Notes: generated from the sequence alone by a model not told the origin. A stretch of 64,000 bases of DNA from Dysgonomonas mossii DSM 22836 (GCF_000213575.1 NZ_GL892012.1:1-64000); one strand, 5' to 3'; positions 34,215 through 43,651 are shown, numbered from the stretch's first letter. Translations and numbers: made by a program.

Positions 34215-35765
34215 ATGTACAAGAACAAAGCCCTTCTTTTTTCTATACTAACAATTACTATAATTTTATTATCATCTTGCGGTTCTCAGAAACAACGTGT
34301 GAAATTCTCCGATATATCCCATCCCAAAAGGGAGTTTAGGGGTGCATGGTTGAGTACTGCTTGGCAATCGAGATATAAGACAATGAATTCATCTCAGATG
34401 AAAGCATACTTTACAAATATATTAGATCAAATGCAAGCAGATGGTATCAATGCTGTTATATTTCAGGCTCGTCCCTATGCCGATGCTTTTTACAAATCGG
34501 ATCTCGAACCTTGGAGTGCTTTCCTTACGGGAATACAAGGAAAAGCTCCCGATGGAGGTTTTGACCCGTTAGCCTTTCTTGTAGATGAGTGTCATAAGCG
34601 AAATATGGAATTACATGCCTGGTTGAATCCTTACCGGGTATCGTCAGGAACTAGTGATGTGTTTTCCAAAAATCATATTTATCATAAATATCCTGAACGT
34701 TTTGTGAAATATGATAATAAAATATACTTTGATCCGGGTATTCCTGCCAACCGACAATTTATTTGTGATGTAGTTAAGGATATAGTCATGCGCTATGATG
34801 TGGATGCTATTCACATGGACGATTATTTCTACCCTTATCCTGTTGCAGGGCAATCTTTCCCTGATGATAACAGCTTCAATACATATGGTAGACCGCAAGG
34901 CTTCTCTCAGAATCAGCGAGCAGACTGGCGTCGCAACAATGTGAATCTGTTGATACAAGATGTGAAGCATACCATACAGACTACAAAGCCATGGGTGAGA
35001 TTTGGTATCAGCCCTTTTGGAATATATAGGAATAAGAGAAGTACTTCGGATGGTTCGGGAAGTAATACCAGTGGATTGCAAAACTATGACGATTTGTATG
35101 CTGACGTTAAGCTCTGGGTGAAAAATGGCTGGATAGATTATAATATGCCTCAAATATATTGGGAAATAGGACATACTGCAGCAGACTATAAGACATTGAT
35201 AGAATGGTGGGCGAATAATAATTTCGGACAACCTCTCTATATTGGTCAGGATATAAAGAGAACAATGGATGCAACAACTCAGCCTTCGGGAGACAATCAG
35301 TTGGCAGAGAAGATGCTTCTGTCTCGCAGTTTTACCACAGTGCATGGAAATTGTTTCTGGCCTGCTTATGAACTATTGGACAACTATAAGGGAATAGCTA
35401 GCCGTTTGCAATCTAATTATCATAAATATCCTGCTCTTATCCCTGCATATACCCACATGTACAAGAAGCAGCCCAAAAAGGTGAGCAACTTGAAAGAGTC
35501 GTTTACTGCAACTACTCATACATTGCAATGGGATGCAAAGTCTGATAAATATGATCCGGAGACGGCTCAATATTATGTTGTTTATCGTTTTGCAAAAGGA
35601 GAAAAGGAAAATTTGGAGAATGCTCAGAATATTGTTTCTATCACAAGACAGAAAAGTATAGTACTCCCCTATGAAGGAGGAGCTAAAGAATATAAATATG
35701 TTGTAACGGCTGTAGATGCTTTCCATAACGAATCGAAAGGAAAATCTAAGAAGTTGAAATTATAA
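34215..35765 (+). CDS. GHL10-family (DUF187/YngK-like) lipoprotein
   Basis: A predicted glycoside-hydrolase-like lipoprotein. The lipobox is in LLSSCGSQ. The family opening REFRGAWLSTAW is followed by INAVIFQARPYADAFY, MELHAWLNPYRV, YDVDAIHMDDYFYPYP and VRFGISPFGIYRN, a (beta/alpha)8-barrel pattern with acidic residues at the strand ends. The C-terminus (about 420-516) resembles a fibronectin-type module. Peptidoglycan or polysaccharide is the likely substrate, but enzymatic activity is shown for few members. It is followed by the THUMP methyltransferase after three bases. Confidence 0.88.
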   Translation: MYKNKALLFSILTITIILLSSCGSQKQRVKFSDISHPKREFRGAWLSTAWQSRYKTMNSSQMKAYFTNILDQMQADGINAVIFQARPYADAFYKSDLEPWSAFLTGIQGKAPDGGFDPLAFLVDECHKRNMELHAWLNPYRVSSGTSDVFSKNHIYHKYPERFVKYDNKIYFDPGIPANRQFICDVVKDIVMRYDVDAIHMDDYFYPYPVAGQSFPDDNSFNTYGRPQGFSQNQRADWRRNNVNLLIQDVKHTIQTTKPWVRFGISPFGIYRNKRSTSDGSGSNTSGLQNYDDLYADVKLWVKNGWIDYNMPQIYWEIGHTAADYKTLIEWWANNNFGQPLYIGQDIKRTMDATTQPSGDNQLAEKMLLSRSFTTVHGNCFWPAYELLDNYKGIASRLQSNYHKYPALIPAYTHMYKKQPKKVSNLKESFTATTHTLQWDAKSDKYDPETAQYYVVYRFAKGEKENLENAQNIVSITRQKSIVLPYEGGAKEYKYVVTAVDAFHNESKGKSKKLKL

Positions 35766-35768
35766 AGG

Positions 35769-36929
35769 ATGATAAAAAGAGAGTTTAAAATGATCGCCAA
35801 AACAATGGCGGGACTAGAAGATGTGTTGGCCGAAGAATTAATAGGCTTAGGTGCAAACAATCTCGAGATAGGCAAGCGTATGGTTTCTTTCGAAGGCGAC
35901 CTTGCTTTAATGTATAAAGCTAACATACAGTGCCGTACTGCTCTTCGTATACTTCGTCCTGTCTATGAATTTAAGGCAAAGACTACTGATGATATATACA
36001 AGAAGGTAAAAGCCATGAACTGGTTTGAACACCTTACAGAGGATAGTACCTTCGCTATAGATGCAATAACCTTTTCGGACTACTTTACACACTCCAAATT
36101 TGTAGCATATCGCGTAAAGGATGCTATTGCCGATTACTTTATGCAAAGGACAGAGAAACGTCCTTCGGTAAATGTAGAAAATCCTGACTTGCTAATTAAC
36201 TTTCATGTAGCTCATGATAAATGTACCCTTTCGTTCGATAGTTCGGGAGAGTCTTTGCACAAAAGAGGATATCGAGTTGCTCAGACTGAAGCTCCTTTGA
36301 ATGAGGTGCTGGCTGCGGGAATGATCCTTAAAACAGGCTGGCGAGGAGGATCTGACTTTATAGATCCGATGTGTGGGTCGGGTACTCTGCTGATAGAGGC
36401 TGCGATGATAGCCATGAATGTACCACCGGGAATCTATCGTCAGAATTTTGCTTTTGAGAAGTGGAAAAACTTCAATGCAGACTTGTTTGAAACGATATAT
36501 AACGATGACTCCGGAGAACGTGAGTTTAAGCATAAAATATATGGTTCGGATATCTCATCCGAGGCTATTGCTATTGCTGCGAAGAATGTAAAGAGTGCCG
36601 GATTAGATAAATGTATTGATCTGAAAGTGATGCCTTTTGAGAACTATACAGAGGCTCCATCCGAAAATGCTATTTTGGTTACGAATCCTCCTTATGGTGA
36701 AAGAATAAAACCCGAAGATTTATTTGGCTTATATGAAAATATAGGTGAGCGGTTGAAGCATGTATTTATGGGCTATTCGGCATGGATACTTAGCTATAAG
36801 AAAGAGTGCTTTGACAAAATCGGATTGAAGCCTTCTAAGAAAATCCAACTGGTAAATGGCTCTTTACAATGTGAATTCCGTAAATATGATATATTTGCTG
36901 GAAAGAAGTATCCAAAGAAAGAAGATTAA
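35769..36929 (+). CDS. THUMP-domain RNA methyltransferase (RlmL/YpsC type)
   Basis: A class I SAM-dependent methyltransferase for RNA, probably making m2G in 23S rRNA as RlmL does. The THUMP domain covers about residues 40-160. The SAM motif is DFIDPMCGSGTLLIEAAM (near 196-213) and the catalytic motif is NPPYGER (near 307-313). At 386 aa it has only the RlmL N-terminal methyltransferase half, as in Firmicutes and Bacteroidetes relatives. The exact target base is inferred. Confidence 0.92.
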   Translation: MIKREFKMIAKTMAGLEDVLAEELIGLGANNLEIGKRMVSFEGDLALMYKANIQCRTALRILRPVYEFKAKTTDDIYKKVKAMNWFEHLTEDSTFAIDAITFSDYFTHSKFVAYRVKDAIADYFMQRTEKRPSVNVENPDLLINFHVAHDKCTLSFDSSGESLHKRGYRVAQTEAPLNEVLAAGMILKTGWRGGSDFIDPMCGSGTLLIEAAMIAMNVPPGIYRQNFAFEKWKNFNADLFETIYNDDSGEREFKHKIYGSDISSEAIAIAAKNVKSAGLDKCIDLKVMPFENYTEAPSENAILVTNPPYGERIKPEDLFGLYENIGERLKHVFMGYSAWILSYKKECFDKIGLKPSKKIQLVNGSLQCEFRKYDIFAGKKYPKKED

Positions 36930-36946
36930 CTTAATATAGAAATATT

Positions 36947-37222
36947 ATGAAAGCATTACTAAGTCTATTTGGTTTGATCCTTGTGTTTAGTTTTCACTCT
37001 TGCTATTCAGGCCGTCCGCTAGTGGAAGCTCCTTCTCAGAATAATAAGACATACGAGGTCTCATATCTCTTTGAGCATGATGGATGTAAAGTTTATCGTT
37101 TCTATGACATGGGGAATTATGTATATTTTACAAACTGTAAAGGTAATATTACGGCTATAAATACCGACTCTACAAAAAATAGAGTTCAAACTGTTATTGA
37201 TGCAGATTTGACTCTAAAGTAA
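36947..37222 (+). CDS. DUF4884-like small lipoprotein
   Basis: A 91-residue secreted protein with a lipobox-like FSFHSCYSG. The body YLFEHDGCKVYRFYDMGNYV and VYFTNCKGNI match, from memory, the Bacteroidetes family DUF4884, with two conserved cysteines. Function unknown. It follows the methyltransferase by 17 bases and converges with the pabC-like gene, their stops separated by one base. Confidence 0.75.
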   Translation: MKALLSLFGLILVFSFHSCYSGRPLVEAPSQNNKTYEVSYLFEHDGCKVYRFYDMGNYVYFTNCKGNITAINTDSTKNRVQTVIDADLTLK

Positions 37223-37223
37223 T

Positions 37224-37832
37224 TTACAGGCTATCTATCTTTAGCCTTGATATGGGTATGCTGATGTTATCCGTAATATCCATCATTGCGTTTATTAAGT
37301 ACAGTTTTCTATAGTCTTCAATATCCTCGATCCGAATTACCTTTTCTTTAATAACTCTTTCTTTTAAAAGTGTTTGTCTTTTTGTGCCCGGTAGCAGATA
37401 TGTAGAAGGAGTAAATAAGCCTTTATCACTTTCGAATACTACATTCGTGAATGACGTATCGGTTACAAATCCATTTTTGACAACCAGTATATCATCACAA
37501 TTTTCTTTCTGCGCCATCAATTTTTCAAAGGCTGTTCTATCGGCATACTTGAAAGAATAATCGATCGAGTTATTATGGATGACCTTTAAGCTGTTTATTT
37601 CTCGAAATTTATAATGATAATATTCTATCGACAGACTGTCAAGAGAGTACACAATACGGCATTTTACCAATCCTTCGCGGAATTCTAAAGGAATATCTTC
37701 ATTCTTTAATGAGAATGGAATAGTAGAACCGAAAAAAGACTGTAACGTAAAGTTCATTCTTTCTATATGTGCAGGAAGATTGAAGATCTTACCATTACAA
37801 ATTTTTATTACTTCAGAGAATGATTGCTTCAT
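37224..37832 (-). CDS. pabC: aminotransferase class IV protein (aminodeoxychorismate lyase-like)
   Basis: A 202-residue fold-type IV PLP protein, likely releasing pyruvate from 4-amino-4-deoxychorismate to make p-aminobenzoate for folate. Marks are the lysine region near DCDDILVVKNGFVTDTSFTN and FTPSTYLLPGTKRQTLL. The PLP lysine position near YRIVYSLD..YHYKFREI is less clear, and the protein is short for the family. The four-base overlap with the pabB-like gene supports the pathway call. Role is inferred mostly from that pairing. Confidence 0.78.
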   Translation of the reverse strand: MKQSFSEVIKICNGKIFNLPAHIERMNFTLQSFFGSTIPFSLKNEDIPLEFREGLVKCRIVYSLDSLSIEYYHYKFREINSLKVIHNNSIDYSFKYADRTAFEKLMAQKENCDDILVVKNGFVTDTSFTNVVFESDKGLFTPSTYLLPGTKRQTLLKERVIKEKVIRIEDIEDYRKLYLINAMMDITDNISIPISRLKIDSL

Positions 37833-38806
37833 ACAATTGGTAGATAAATTTTTTCTAAAACTTCTTTATATTCCTCTTCACAATTGCTATAGGCTGTGAT
37901 ACCCCCTCCACTGCGAAAATAATATTGGTTGCCGTCATTTTCTATATAACGAATTATAACAGCCGAATCCAATTCATTCCCATCATAATATCCGCATACT
38001 CCTGTATAATATCCTCGGGATTCTTTTTCTGCATTTTGTATAATTTTTCTTGTAGCATCTTTGGGCGCACCCGAAATAGACCCTGCAGGAAGCATTCCAA
38101 AGATAATATCCCCATAATTAAGATAATTCTCTTCACGTAGCGTCCCTGTTATCTCTGAGCTGACCTGTAAAATATCGTTTTTGTTTGTCCTGATACGATC
38201 TATATATCTGAATCTGTTTACCCTTACATTATCAGCTATAATGCTAAGATCGTTGCGTAGAAGGTCTACTATTGTATTATGCTCAGCTGTTTCTTTATAG
38301 TCACTTAGTATTATCTGTTCGGCATCGGGGATGTTTGCATCTATAGTTCCCTTCATGGGATTGGTTGAAATAGTCTTTCCCACTATTTTGACAAAACGCT
38401 CGGGGGAGAAGCAGACAAACTTATTTGGATATAGCACTTTGTAGGAAGCGTTACTTTGAAAGAAAATATCTTCGAGAGTAAGATCAAAAGAAACAGGCGT
38501 TTTTATTGTGAGGTTGGTCAAATAAGAGTATCCTTCTTTTAATCCTTTATGTACAATATCAAATTTTTCCTTATAGTCAGAATAGGGGGTAGGAATGTAA
38601 TTGAATGAAGATACTTTTTTTATGGTCTCTTTTTCAGGAGCATTCCCCTTTCCGCAGAATTGAAATAAAACATCAGTTTGCAACAAAGGATTATCGATAA
38701 ATAAACCTTCTGTTTGTTCAAAGTTGATAGCAAAGAAGAACGGCTTTCCTTCCCTGCCATATATATTCATTTTATGTCTTATCTCATTTGTATCTGTCGT
38801 TGTCAT
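37829..38806 (-). CDS. pabB: aminodeoxychorismate synthase component I
   Basis: A chorismate-binding enzyme converting chorismate and ammonia to aminodeoxychorismate in folate synthesis. The catalytic half is present: FSPERFVKI, STNPMKGTIDAN, EHNTIVDLLRNDLS, MLPAGSISGAPK and YYTGVCGYYDG. At 325 aa it is the short form without the N-terminal TrpE-like extension. Translationally coupled to the pabC-like gene. A dispersed repeat that contains a minus-strand TACTTTTG lies just upstream (38832-38839), so the repeat may supply its promoter. Confidence 0.92.
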   Translation of the reverse strand: MTTTDTNEIRHKMNIYGREGKPFFFAINFEQTEGLFIDNPLLQTDVLFQFCGKGNAPEKETIKKVSSFNYIPTPYSDYKEKFDIVHKGLKEGYSYLTNLTIKTPVSFDLTLEDIFFQSNASYKVLYPNKFVCFSPERFVKIVGKTISTNPMKGTIDANIPDAEQIILSDYKETAEHNTIVDLLRNDLSIIADNVRVNRFRYIDRIRTNKNDILQVSSEITGTLREENYLNYGDIIFGMLPAGSISGAPKDATRKIIQNAEKESRGYYTGVCGYYDGNELDSAVIIRYIENDGNQYYFRSGGGITAYSNCEEEYKEVLEKIYLPIV

Positions 38807-38820
38807 AGAACAGGTTTTGA

Positions 38821-38913
38821 TGAAAAAGTAACAAAAGTAACACTTTTTATGCTGTTTTTATCTGTCACTTTCTCTGTATCCAGATTATAAACCCTTTCTA
38901 TATAGATAAAGTT
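38821..38913 (+). repeat. dispersed intergenic repeat, copy B
   Basis: Starts GAAAAAGTAACAAAAGTAAC and continues with TGCTGTTTTTATCTGTCACT and a TATATAGATAAA end. It aligns with copies at 28908-29000 and 55872-55960. It contains a minus-strand -7-like TACTTTTG upstream of pabB. Confidence 0.6.
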
Positions 38914-38930
38914 TTGAGGTTTTTGTGATT

Positions 38931-39683
38931 TTAAAAACCGAATACCCCCGTGTCATTACTATCCTCTTTCTTCGGACATTTTAAGTAAACGTACTTATCT
39001 TCTATTTTGAGTATATTTTCTTTTGGGACTCTTTCTATTAGCTTCGCCATATTTTTATCATCAGTCGGATAAATGAGTACTGTATTGCTTTTCGAAGCAA
39101 GCCATATATCGGAGAAAGATATGTCTTCTATCCATTTCAAAAGCGATGGTTGAGCATTTGATATAGACAGATTTCCTTTTAAGTATTTTATAGACGATGA
39201 ATAAGGAATCTCTTTCCTCATTTCTAATGGTAAAGATATTCTTTTCATATTGAGCGTATCTACGTACAGATAAAGAAGCTCATCGGCATTCCTTTTAGCT
39301 TTGTTCGAGCCGGACTGAAAAACGATTGAAACATATTTATTCCCAATTGCTGCCTGATATTGGTACGCAGATGAGCAATTGAAAAAACGAAGGGTGTCGG
39401 CTCTCATACATTTGAATGTATGTAAGGAATATATCCCAAAGGCATTTTCGGGAGACGACATTTCATAAATATCTATTGTATATTTCTCCTCCTTGTATTT
39501 TATATCTCTCGTTGTTAGTTTTTCGAATCCATATTCGAGATATAAGTCGGAGCCTCCATTCATAAAACCATATAGACCTGTCCCTACAAAAGTACGTTCC
39601 TTTTCGATCGTGATATCCGACAACGTTTGTCCTACTGAAAAAAGCGGGAGTAATGATAAAAACGTTAAGAAAAAGTATTTCAT
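38931..39683 (-). CDS. secreted protein, DUF6599-like
   Basis: A 250-residue exported protein with a signal peptide ending FSVGQ. The segment TGLYGFMNGGSDLYLEYGFE followed by SSPENAFGIYSLHTF is typical of proteins called DUF6599 from memory. Function unknown. It directly follows the DUF362 gene (adjacent stop and start), so the two likely work together, as is often seen in Bacteroidetes. Confidence 0.8.
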   Translation of the reverse strand: MKYFFLTFLSLLPLFSVGQTLSDITIEKERTFVGTGLYGFMNGGSDLYLEYGFEKLTTRDIKYKEEKYTIDIYEMSSPENAFGIYSLHTFKCMRADTLRFFNCSSAYQYQAAIGNKYVSIVFQSGSNKAKRNADELLYLYVDTLNMKRISLPLEMRKEIPYSSSIKYLKGNLSISNAQPSLLKWIEDISFSDIWLASKSNTVLIYPTDDKNMAKLIERVPKENILKIEDKYVYLKCPKKEDSNDTGVFGF

Positions 39684-40835
39684 CTAAGCTAGATTTACTT
39701 CTGTTAGGTCTATTTTATTCTTGTCTGCCACTCCGAGCTTTAGTTCCTCTGCCAGAATCATAAACTTGAGAGCAGCCGGTTTATCTTCGGACTGAATACC
39801 TTCTTCTATCCTTTTTGCTATCACAATGTCATGTCCTATGCGGTCAACGGCGACAGGATCGGTTCCCACCAGAATAGTATTGTAATTGCATATAAATTGA
39901 GGATTCGCTGCAGGTCCTCCTTCGAAACAACCTATCAACCCGTCCACAATATTCAAAACAACTTTGTCTCGCAGCGGCGGGAAGGCACATACATAGGCAG
40001 AAGTCTCGTGCCATAAATCCTTATGGAGTCTTGCGGTATTTGAGATAGAGCCAAACGCAAGGTTTTTCATACAAAGAGTAACCGATGATCCTGCGTTTTT
40101 CAATACAGGGAGATTGATGATTTTTGTTACTTTTTGGGTGCAGATCTTCGTGAAATAAGAATATTTTCCTCCGTTCACCATAAAAGGCATGGTATAAGCG
40201 TCATACTCACCTTCTATATCAGCATAGAAATAATGATCTTTATCAATGCGCTCTTCGCTGTATAGTTTCCCTTCGCTATTGTAGTAGCTGCCCGAAGCAT
40301 CTTCACACTCAGTACCTGTGATGGTAATGCCGGGATAATTTTCTTCTGTATATCCTGTTTCATGCAGTTGCATTTCCCGCCTGTCCCATATTACCATGTT
40401 GCTTCGGGGTATGCCTGCTTCTTTCAGTTGTTTTACTACCGCTTGTGTAATGGCATGCGATGTTGTCAATAGTTTTCCCGCTACAGGGTTAACCTTTAGA
40501 CCTATTACGTCGTCTTTGCCGACAAATTGTAGCCAAGCCTTGTTGATATCGCTTTCTCCCGTAAGTTTCAGAATTGATTCTTTTAGCATCTCAAAAACGG
40601 TCTCCTCCGAAGGTTTACCGTCAGTAACAGCCAAGCTATGATTGACTCTGACTACTTTACCCGGATATTTACCCGGCATAGAAGATCCGGTTCTGGGAAT
40701 AGATAGGGCATCCTTTATATTTGTCTCAGGCTTTACATCGGTATAGGTGAGGGTTGGAGCAGCTTTAAGGATAGGAGAAACTGTTGCACCTAGTCCACCG
40801 ATAACTAATGACTTAAAGAATTTACGTCTTTCCAT
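39684..40835 (-). CDS. DUF362-domain protein with Tat-like signal
   Basis: A 383-residue protein. The N-terminus ERRKFFKSLVIGGLGATV is a twin-arginine-type signal (RRKFFK). The DUF362 body shows WLQFVGKDDVIGLKVNPVAG, MVIWDRREMQL and VVLNIVDGLIGCFEGGPA, and conserved cysteines that may hold a metal centre (ICTQK, TLCMKN). Function is unproven; related proteins are linked to ferredoxin-like electron transfer. Possible operon with the DUF6599-like gene. A minus-strand TACTTTTG lies at 40863-40870. Confidence 0.87.
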   Translation of the reverse strand: MERRKFFKSLVIGGLGATVSPILKAAPTLTYTDVKPETNIKDALSIPRTGSSMPGKYPGKVVRVNHSLAVTDGKPSEETVFEMLKESILKLTGESDINKAWLQFVGKDDVIGLKVNPVAGKLLTTSHAITQAVVKQLKEAGIPRSNMVIWDRREMQLHETGYTEENYPGITITGTECEDASGSYYNSEGKLYSEERIDKDHYFYADIEGEYDAYTMPFMVNGGKYSYFTKICTQKVTKIINLPVLKNAGSSVTLCMKNLAFGSISNTARLHKDLWHETSAYVCAFPPLRDKVVLNIVDGLIGCFEGGPAANPQFICNYNTILVGTDPVAVDRIGHDIVIAKRIEEGIQSEDKPAALKFMILAEELKLGVADKNKIDLTEVNLA

Positions 40836-40862
40836 AGTGCGAAGGTTAAATTAACTGATTAT

Positions 40863-40870
40863 CAAAAGTA
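40863..40870 (-). promoter_or_regulatory. -7 promoter element of the DUF362 gene
   Basis: Minus-strand TACTTTTG, 27 bases before the ATG at 40835. Confidence 0.55.
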
Positions 40871-40907
40871 AATAAATAATTTGATATCCAATAATAGTCT
40901 AAAAACA

Positions 40908-40945
40908 AAAACAAGAAAGGTGAATTTCCTTTCTTGTTTCTGTTT
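40908..40945 (-). terminator. terminator of the YtxH/holin operon
   Basis: AACAAGAAAGG (40910-40920) pairs with CCTTTCTTGTT (40928-40938). On the minus strand a T-rich run follows, directly after the gene ending at 40950. Confidence 0.8.
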
Positions 40946-40949
40946 TATT

Positions 40950-41318
40950 TTAGTCGTTATCTTTATCCTTCTCCTTTTTTTTCTTTCCCGAGAAGATCGA
41001 TTTTAGTTTCTTTATTACAAACCGCCATATTATTGGCTGCACAATTTCCCATATTACGGGGTAATAAGCGGTTAATCCGCTAAGCAGACCGCTTGATGTT
41101 GAGGTTTCTTCTTGTCGTTTTTTACTTTTGGATGATCCCCCGAATCCAAATACGCTCAGTACAGAGTTTATAGTACTTTGAAAAATCAGTGAACCTGCAT
41201 TGTCTGATAGATACGCCCAATGCTCGGATAGACGTTCTTCACCTTTCTTGCATTCAAGTCTTACTAATTCTTTTTCTTGACGCAGTTCTTCTAATGGTGT
41301 CAATCTACTCTTCATCAT
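40950..41318 (-). CDS. hypothetical protein of the envelope operon
   Basis: A 122-residue protein with a charged N-terminus (LEELRQEKELVRLECKKGEE), one or two amphipathic hydrophobic segments and a very basic end (KKKKEKDKDND). No family is recognised. Its start overlaps the holin-like gene by 14 bases, so the pair is coupled. Probably a membrane-associated partner. Confidence 0.7.
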   Translation of the reverse strand: MMKSRLTPLEELRQEKELVRLECKKGEERLSEHWAYLSDNAGSLIFQSTINSVLSVFGFGGSSKSKKRQEETSTSSGLLSGLTAYYPVIWEIVQPIIWRFVIKKLKSIFSGKKKKEKDKDND

Positions 41319-41685
41319 TTGTATCTATTTTACGCATAAATCTTATAGTATTCTGTAATATCGATTGTTGTATCTTTTTCCGAAAAAGAACTACAAGCAA
41401 TAAAACAAATAATGAAAACAGAGTCATGATTCCAAAGCCTACAGCCAAGCTATTGAATAATTCTCCAAGAAAAAAAGCCATACCAATAAGCCCGAAGAAT
41501 AAAATAACAGCAACAATAGCTATTATTATTAAGCCATATCCCAAACCGGAGGCAGATAAACCTATCTTCTCAAAAGTATCCAGTTTAAACAAACGGATAC
41601 GTCTGTTGATATAGCTTAATAAATCTAATTTAATTTCTTCAATTAAGATTCCTAAGCTTTTTTCTTCTTCGGAGTTATTCAACAT
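41305..41685 (-). CDS. phage-holin-like superfamily III membrane protein (DUF1469 type)
   Basis: A 126-residue protein with two membrane helices (about 46-70 and 78-105) between a charged amphipathic N-terminus (LSYINRRIRLFKLDTFEKI) and a basic end. This is the layout of the Phage_holin_3_6/DUF1469 family, which in free-living bacteria is an envelope-stress protein, not a phage lysis gene. It overlaps the YtxH gene by 11 bases. Confidence 0.8.
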   Translation of the reverse strand: MLNNSEEEKSLGILIEEIKLDLLSYINRRIRLFKLDTFEKIGLSASGLGYGLIIIAIVAVILFFGLIGMAFFLGELFNSLAVGFGIMTLFSLFVLLLVVLFRKKIQQSILQNTIRFMRKIDTNDEE

Positions 41686-41878
41686 CGTCTCTTAATTCTT
41701 CCAGTTTATGTTTGCCTCTGCCGGCTGCGTTTCTTACATTTCCTTTTACTTTGTCTACCAGGCTGTTTATATCTTTCAGCCATTCTTCCTTTTTGTCAGA
41801 AGCAGCAACATAGCCAACAGCTGCACCTAACGCAGCACCTATAGCCAAGAACAATAAGTTCGAACCTGTTTTATTCAT
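41675..41878 (-). CDS. YtxH-domain protein
   Basis: A 67-residue protein: a glycine/alanine-rich membrane helix (LFLAIGAALGAAVGYVAAS) followed by a lysine-rich amphipathic helix, the YtxH pattern. First gene of a three-gene minus-strand operon with the holin-like and hypothetical genes. Such operons are associated with stress response; role inferred. Confidence 0.82.
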   Translation of the reverse strand: MNKTGSNLLFLAIGAALGAAVGYVAASDKKEEWLKDINSLVDKVKGNVRNAAGRGKHKLEELRDDVE

Positions 41879-42099
41879 AATTATTTATTTTATAAATTAA
41901 TTCTACATTAATATAATAACGAGTGAGAGTATCAATAAATTTCATCAACTCAACACTTTATTATAAATTGGATTGATCACTAAATAATACGGGCTAAACC
42001 GCTAATAATCTTCTTGCTTTCCCTAAAAGGACAGCTAATATAGCTATTTTTTGAAATATCAAAAATATTTTTCAGTAAAAATAACTATTAGCCCGATTG

Positions 42100-43470
42100 T
42101 TATATCGCTTCGCCGAATAGTGTAGCCGAAGTATTCCCTGTTACTTTTACGGTAACAAAGTCTCCTATGCGATGGTTTCCTTTGTCGAAAATAACAACTT
42201 TGTTTTGGGATGTTCGTCCAAAAAGTTGTTCCCTCGAGCGTTTAGAGAATCCTTCAACAAGTACTTCAAATACTTTGCCTACATCTCGCTTGTTGCTTTC
42301 AAGAGAGCATTCGTTTTGCAAATCTATAATTTCCTGTAAACGTTTTATTTTAACATCTTCAGGTATATCATCTTCTAATTTTTTTGAAGCGTATGTTCCC
42401 GGACGTTCCGAATACTTGAACATAAATGCCGAGTCGAAACATACTTCACGCATCAGTGATAGTGTTTCTTGCTGATCTTCTTCCGTTTCAGAATGAAAGC
42501 CGCACATGATATCAGTAGATATGCCGCATCCCGGTATGATACGTTTAATCGCTTCGATACGGTTCAGATACCACTCTCTGTCATATTTTCTCTTCATCAC
42601 GTTTAGCATCTTGCTACTTCCCGATTGCACAGGTAGATGGATAAACTTACACAGGTTATCGTATTTTGCGATTACCTCCAGTGTTTCATCTGTCATGTCT
42701 GTGGGATAAGAGGTTGTAAATCGGATACGCATTTTAGGTGCGGCCTTCGCTGTCATTTCCAATAGAGCAGGGAAATCTACAACGCTGCCGTCTTCGTTTG
42801 TGAAGCGATACGAGTTGACATTCTGTCCCAACAATGTGGCTTCCTTAAATCCTTTGTCTCGCAGATTTTCCAATTCGTTAAGGATACTCTGTGGCGAACG
42901 GCTTCGTTCACGACCTCTTGTATAAGGCACTATACAATACGAACATACCTTATCGCATCCACGCATAATGGATATAAAGCCCGAAATGTGGTTTCCTCCA
43001 ATACGCAGAGGGATCACATCTTTATACGTTTCGGTTTTGGATAGTTGAACATTGATTGCTTTGTTGCCATTTTCGGCAGCTCCTACCAGATTAGGCAGGT
43101 CGAGGTAGGCATCGGGGCCTACTACAACATCTACATGATGCTTGTCGTGTAGCTCTTCTTTCACTCGTTCGGCCATACAACCCAAAACACCAATAATCAT
43201 ATTTGGCTTCTTCTTTCTCTTAAGGGCGTTGAAATAGTCGAGACGTTGAATAACTCTTTGCTCGGCGTTGTCACGTATCGAGCATGTGTTTACAAAAACA
43301 GCATCGGCTTCTTCCAGCTTATCTGTCATGGTATAACCATCCATTTGCATTACGGATGCAACAACCTCGCTGTCTGCTACATTCATTTGACAGCCGTAGG
43401 TTTCGATGAACAGTTTTTTGTCTTCGGTTGAAATCGTGGATTTAAAGTCCAGTCCTTTCTCGTTGTTCAT
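42100..43470 (-). CDS. miaB: tRNA-2-methylthio-N6-dimethylallyladenosine synthase
   Basis: A radical-SAM methylthiotransferase that modifies A37 of tRNAs to ms2i6A. The N-terminal domain opens with TYGCQMNVADSE and has the other two cluster cysteines in NTCSIRDNAEQ and LGCMAERV. The radical-SAM motif is RGCDKVCSYCIVPYTRGRE. The C-terminal TRAM domain (about 390-452) is present. 456 aa is normal. A minus-strand TATTTTTG (43532-43539) lies upstream. Confidence 0.96.
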   Translation of the reverse strand: MNNEKGLDFKSTISTEDKKLFIETYGCQMNVADSEVVASVMQMDGYTMTDKLEEADAVFVNTCSIRDNAEQRVIQRLDYFNALKRKKKPNMIIGVLGCMAERVKEELHDKHHVDVVVGPDAYLDLPNLVGAAENGNKAINVQLSKTETYKDVIPLRIGGNHISGFISIMRGCDKVCSYCIVPYTRGRERSRSPQSILNELENLRDKGFKEATLLGQNVNSYRFTNEDGSVVDFPALLEMTAKAAPKMRIRFTTSYPTDMTDETLEVIAKYDNLCKFIHLPVQSGSSKMLNVMKRKYDREWYLNRIEAIKRIIPGCGISTDIMCGFHSETEEDQQETLSLMREVCFDSAFMFKYSERPGTYASKKLEDDIPEDVKIKRLQEIIDLQNECSLESNKRDVGKVFEVLVEGFSKRSREQLFGRTSQNKVVIFDKGNHRIGDFVTVKVTGNTSATLFGEAI

Positions 43471-43531
43471 AGAAATATATTTTAATATGTAATTAAGCTT
43501 CGATGATTTATCTCAAAACATCTTTGGCTGG

Positions 43532-43539
43532 CAAAAATA
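43532..43539 (-). promoter_or_regulatory. -7 promoter element of miaB
   Basis: Minus-strand TATTTTTG, about 60 bases before the ATG at 43470. Confidence 0.4.
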
Positions 43540-43643
43540 CGAAGAAAAATGGAATTGTTTATTTGTTTTGTGCTTTTTAAGGGAATGTCTAAAGAATGGT
43601 CGTTAAATATTTGAATGTTTTTCAATCAATCCGTGATTATCTT

Positions 43644-43651
43644 TATCTTTG
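43644..43651 (+). promoter_or_regulatory. -7 promoter element of the PNGase F-like gene
   Basis: TATCTTTG, 40 bases before the ATG at 43691. It overlaps an upstream in-frame ATG (43649), which therefore cannot be the start. Confidence 0.6.

Noticed and set aside
41305-41685. Phage lysis module
   Set aside because: The holin-like protein sits with YtxH in a typical envelope-stress operon; no endolysin or phage gene is nearby.
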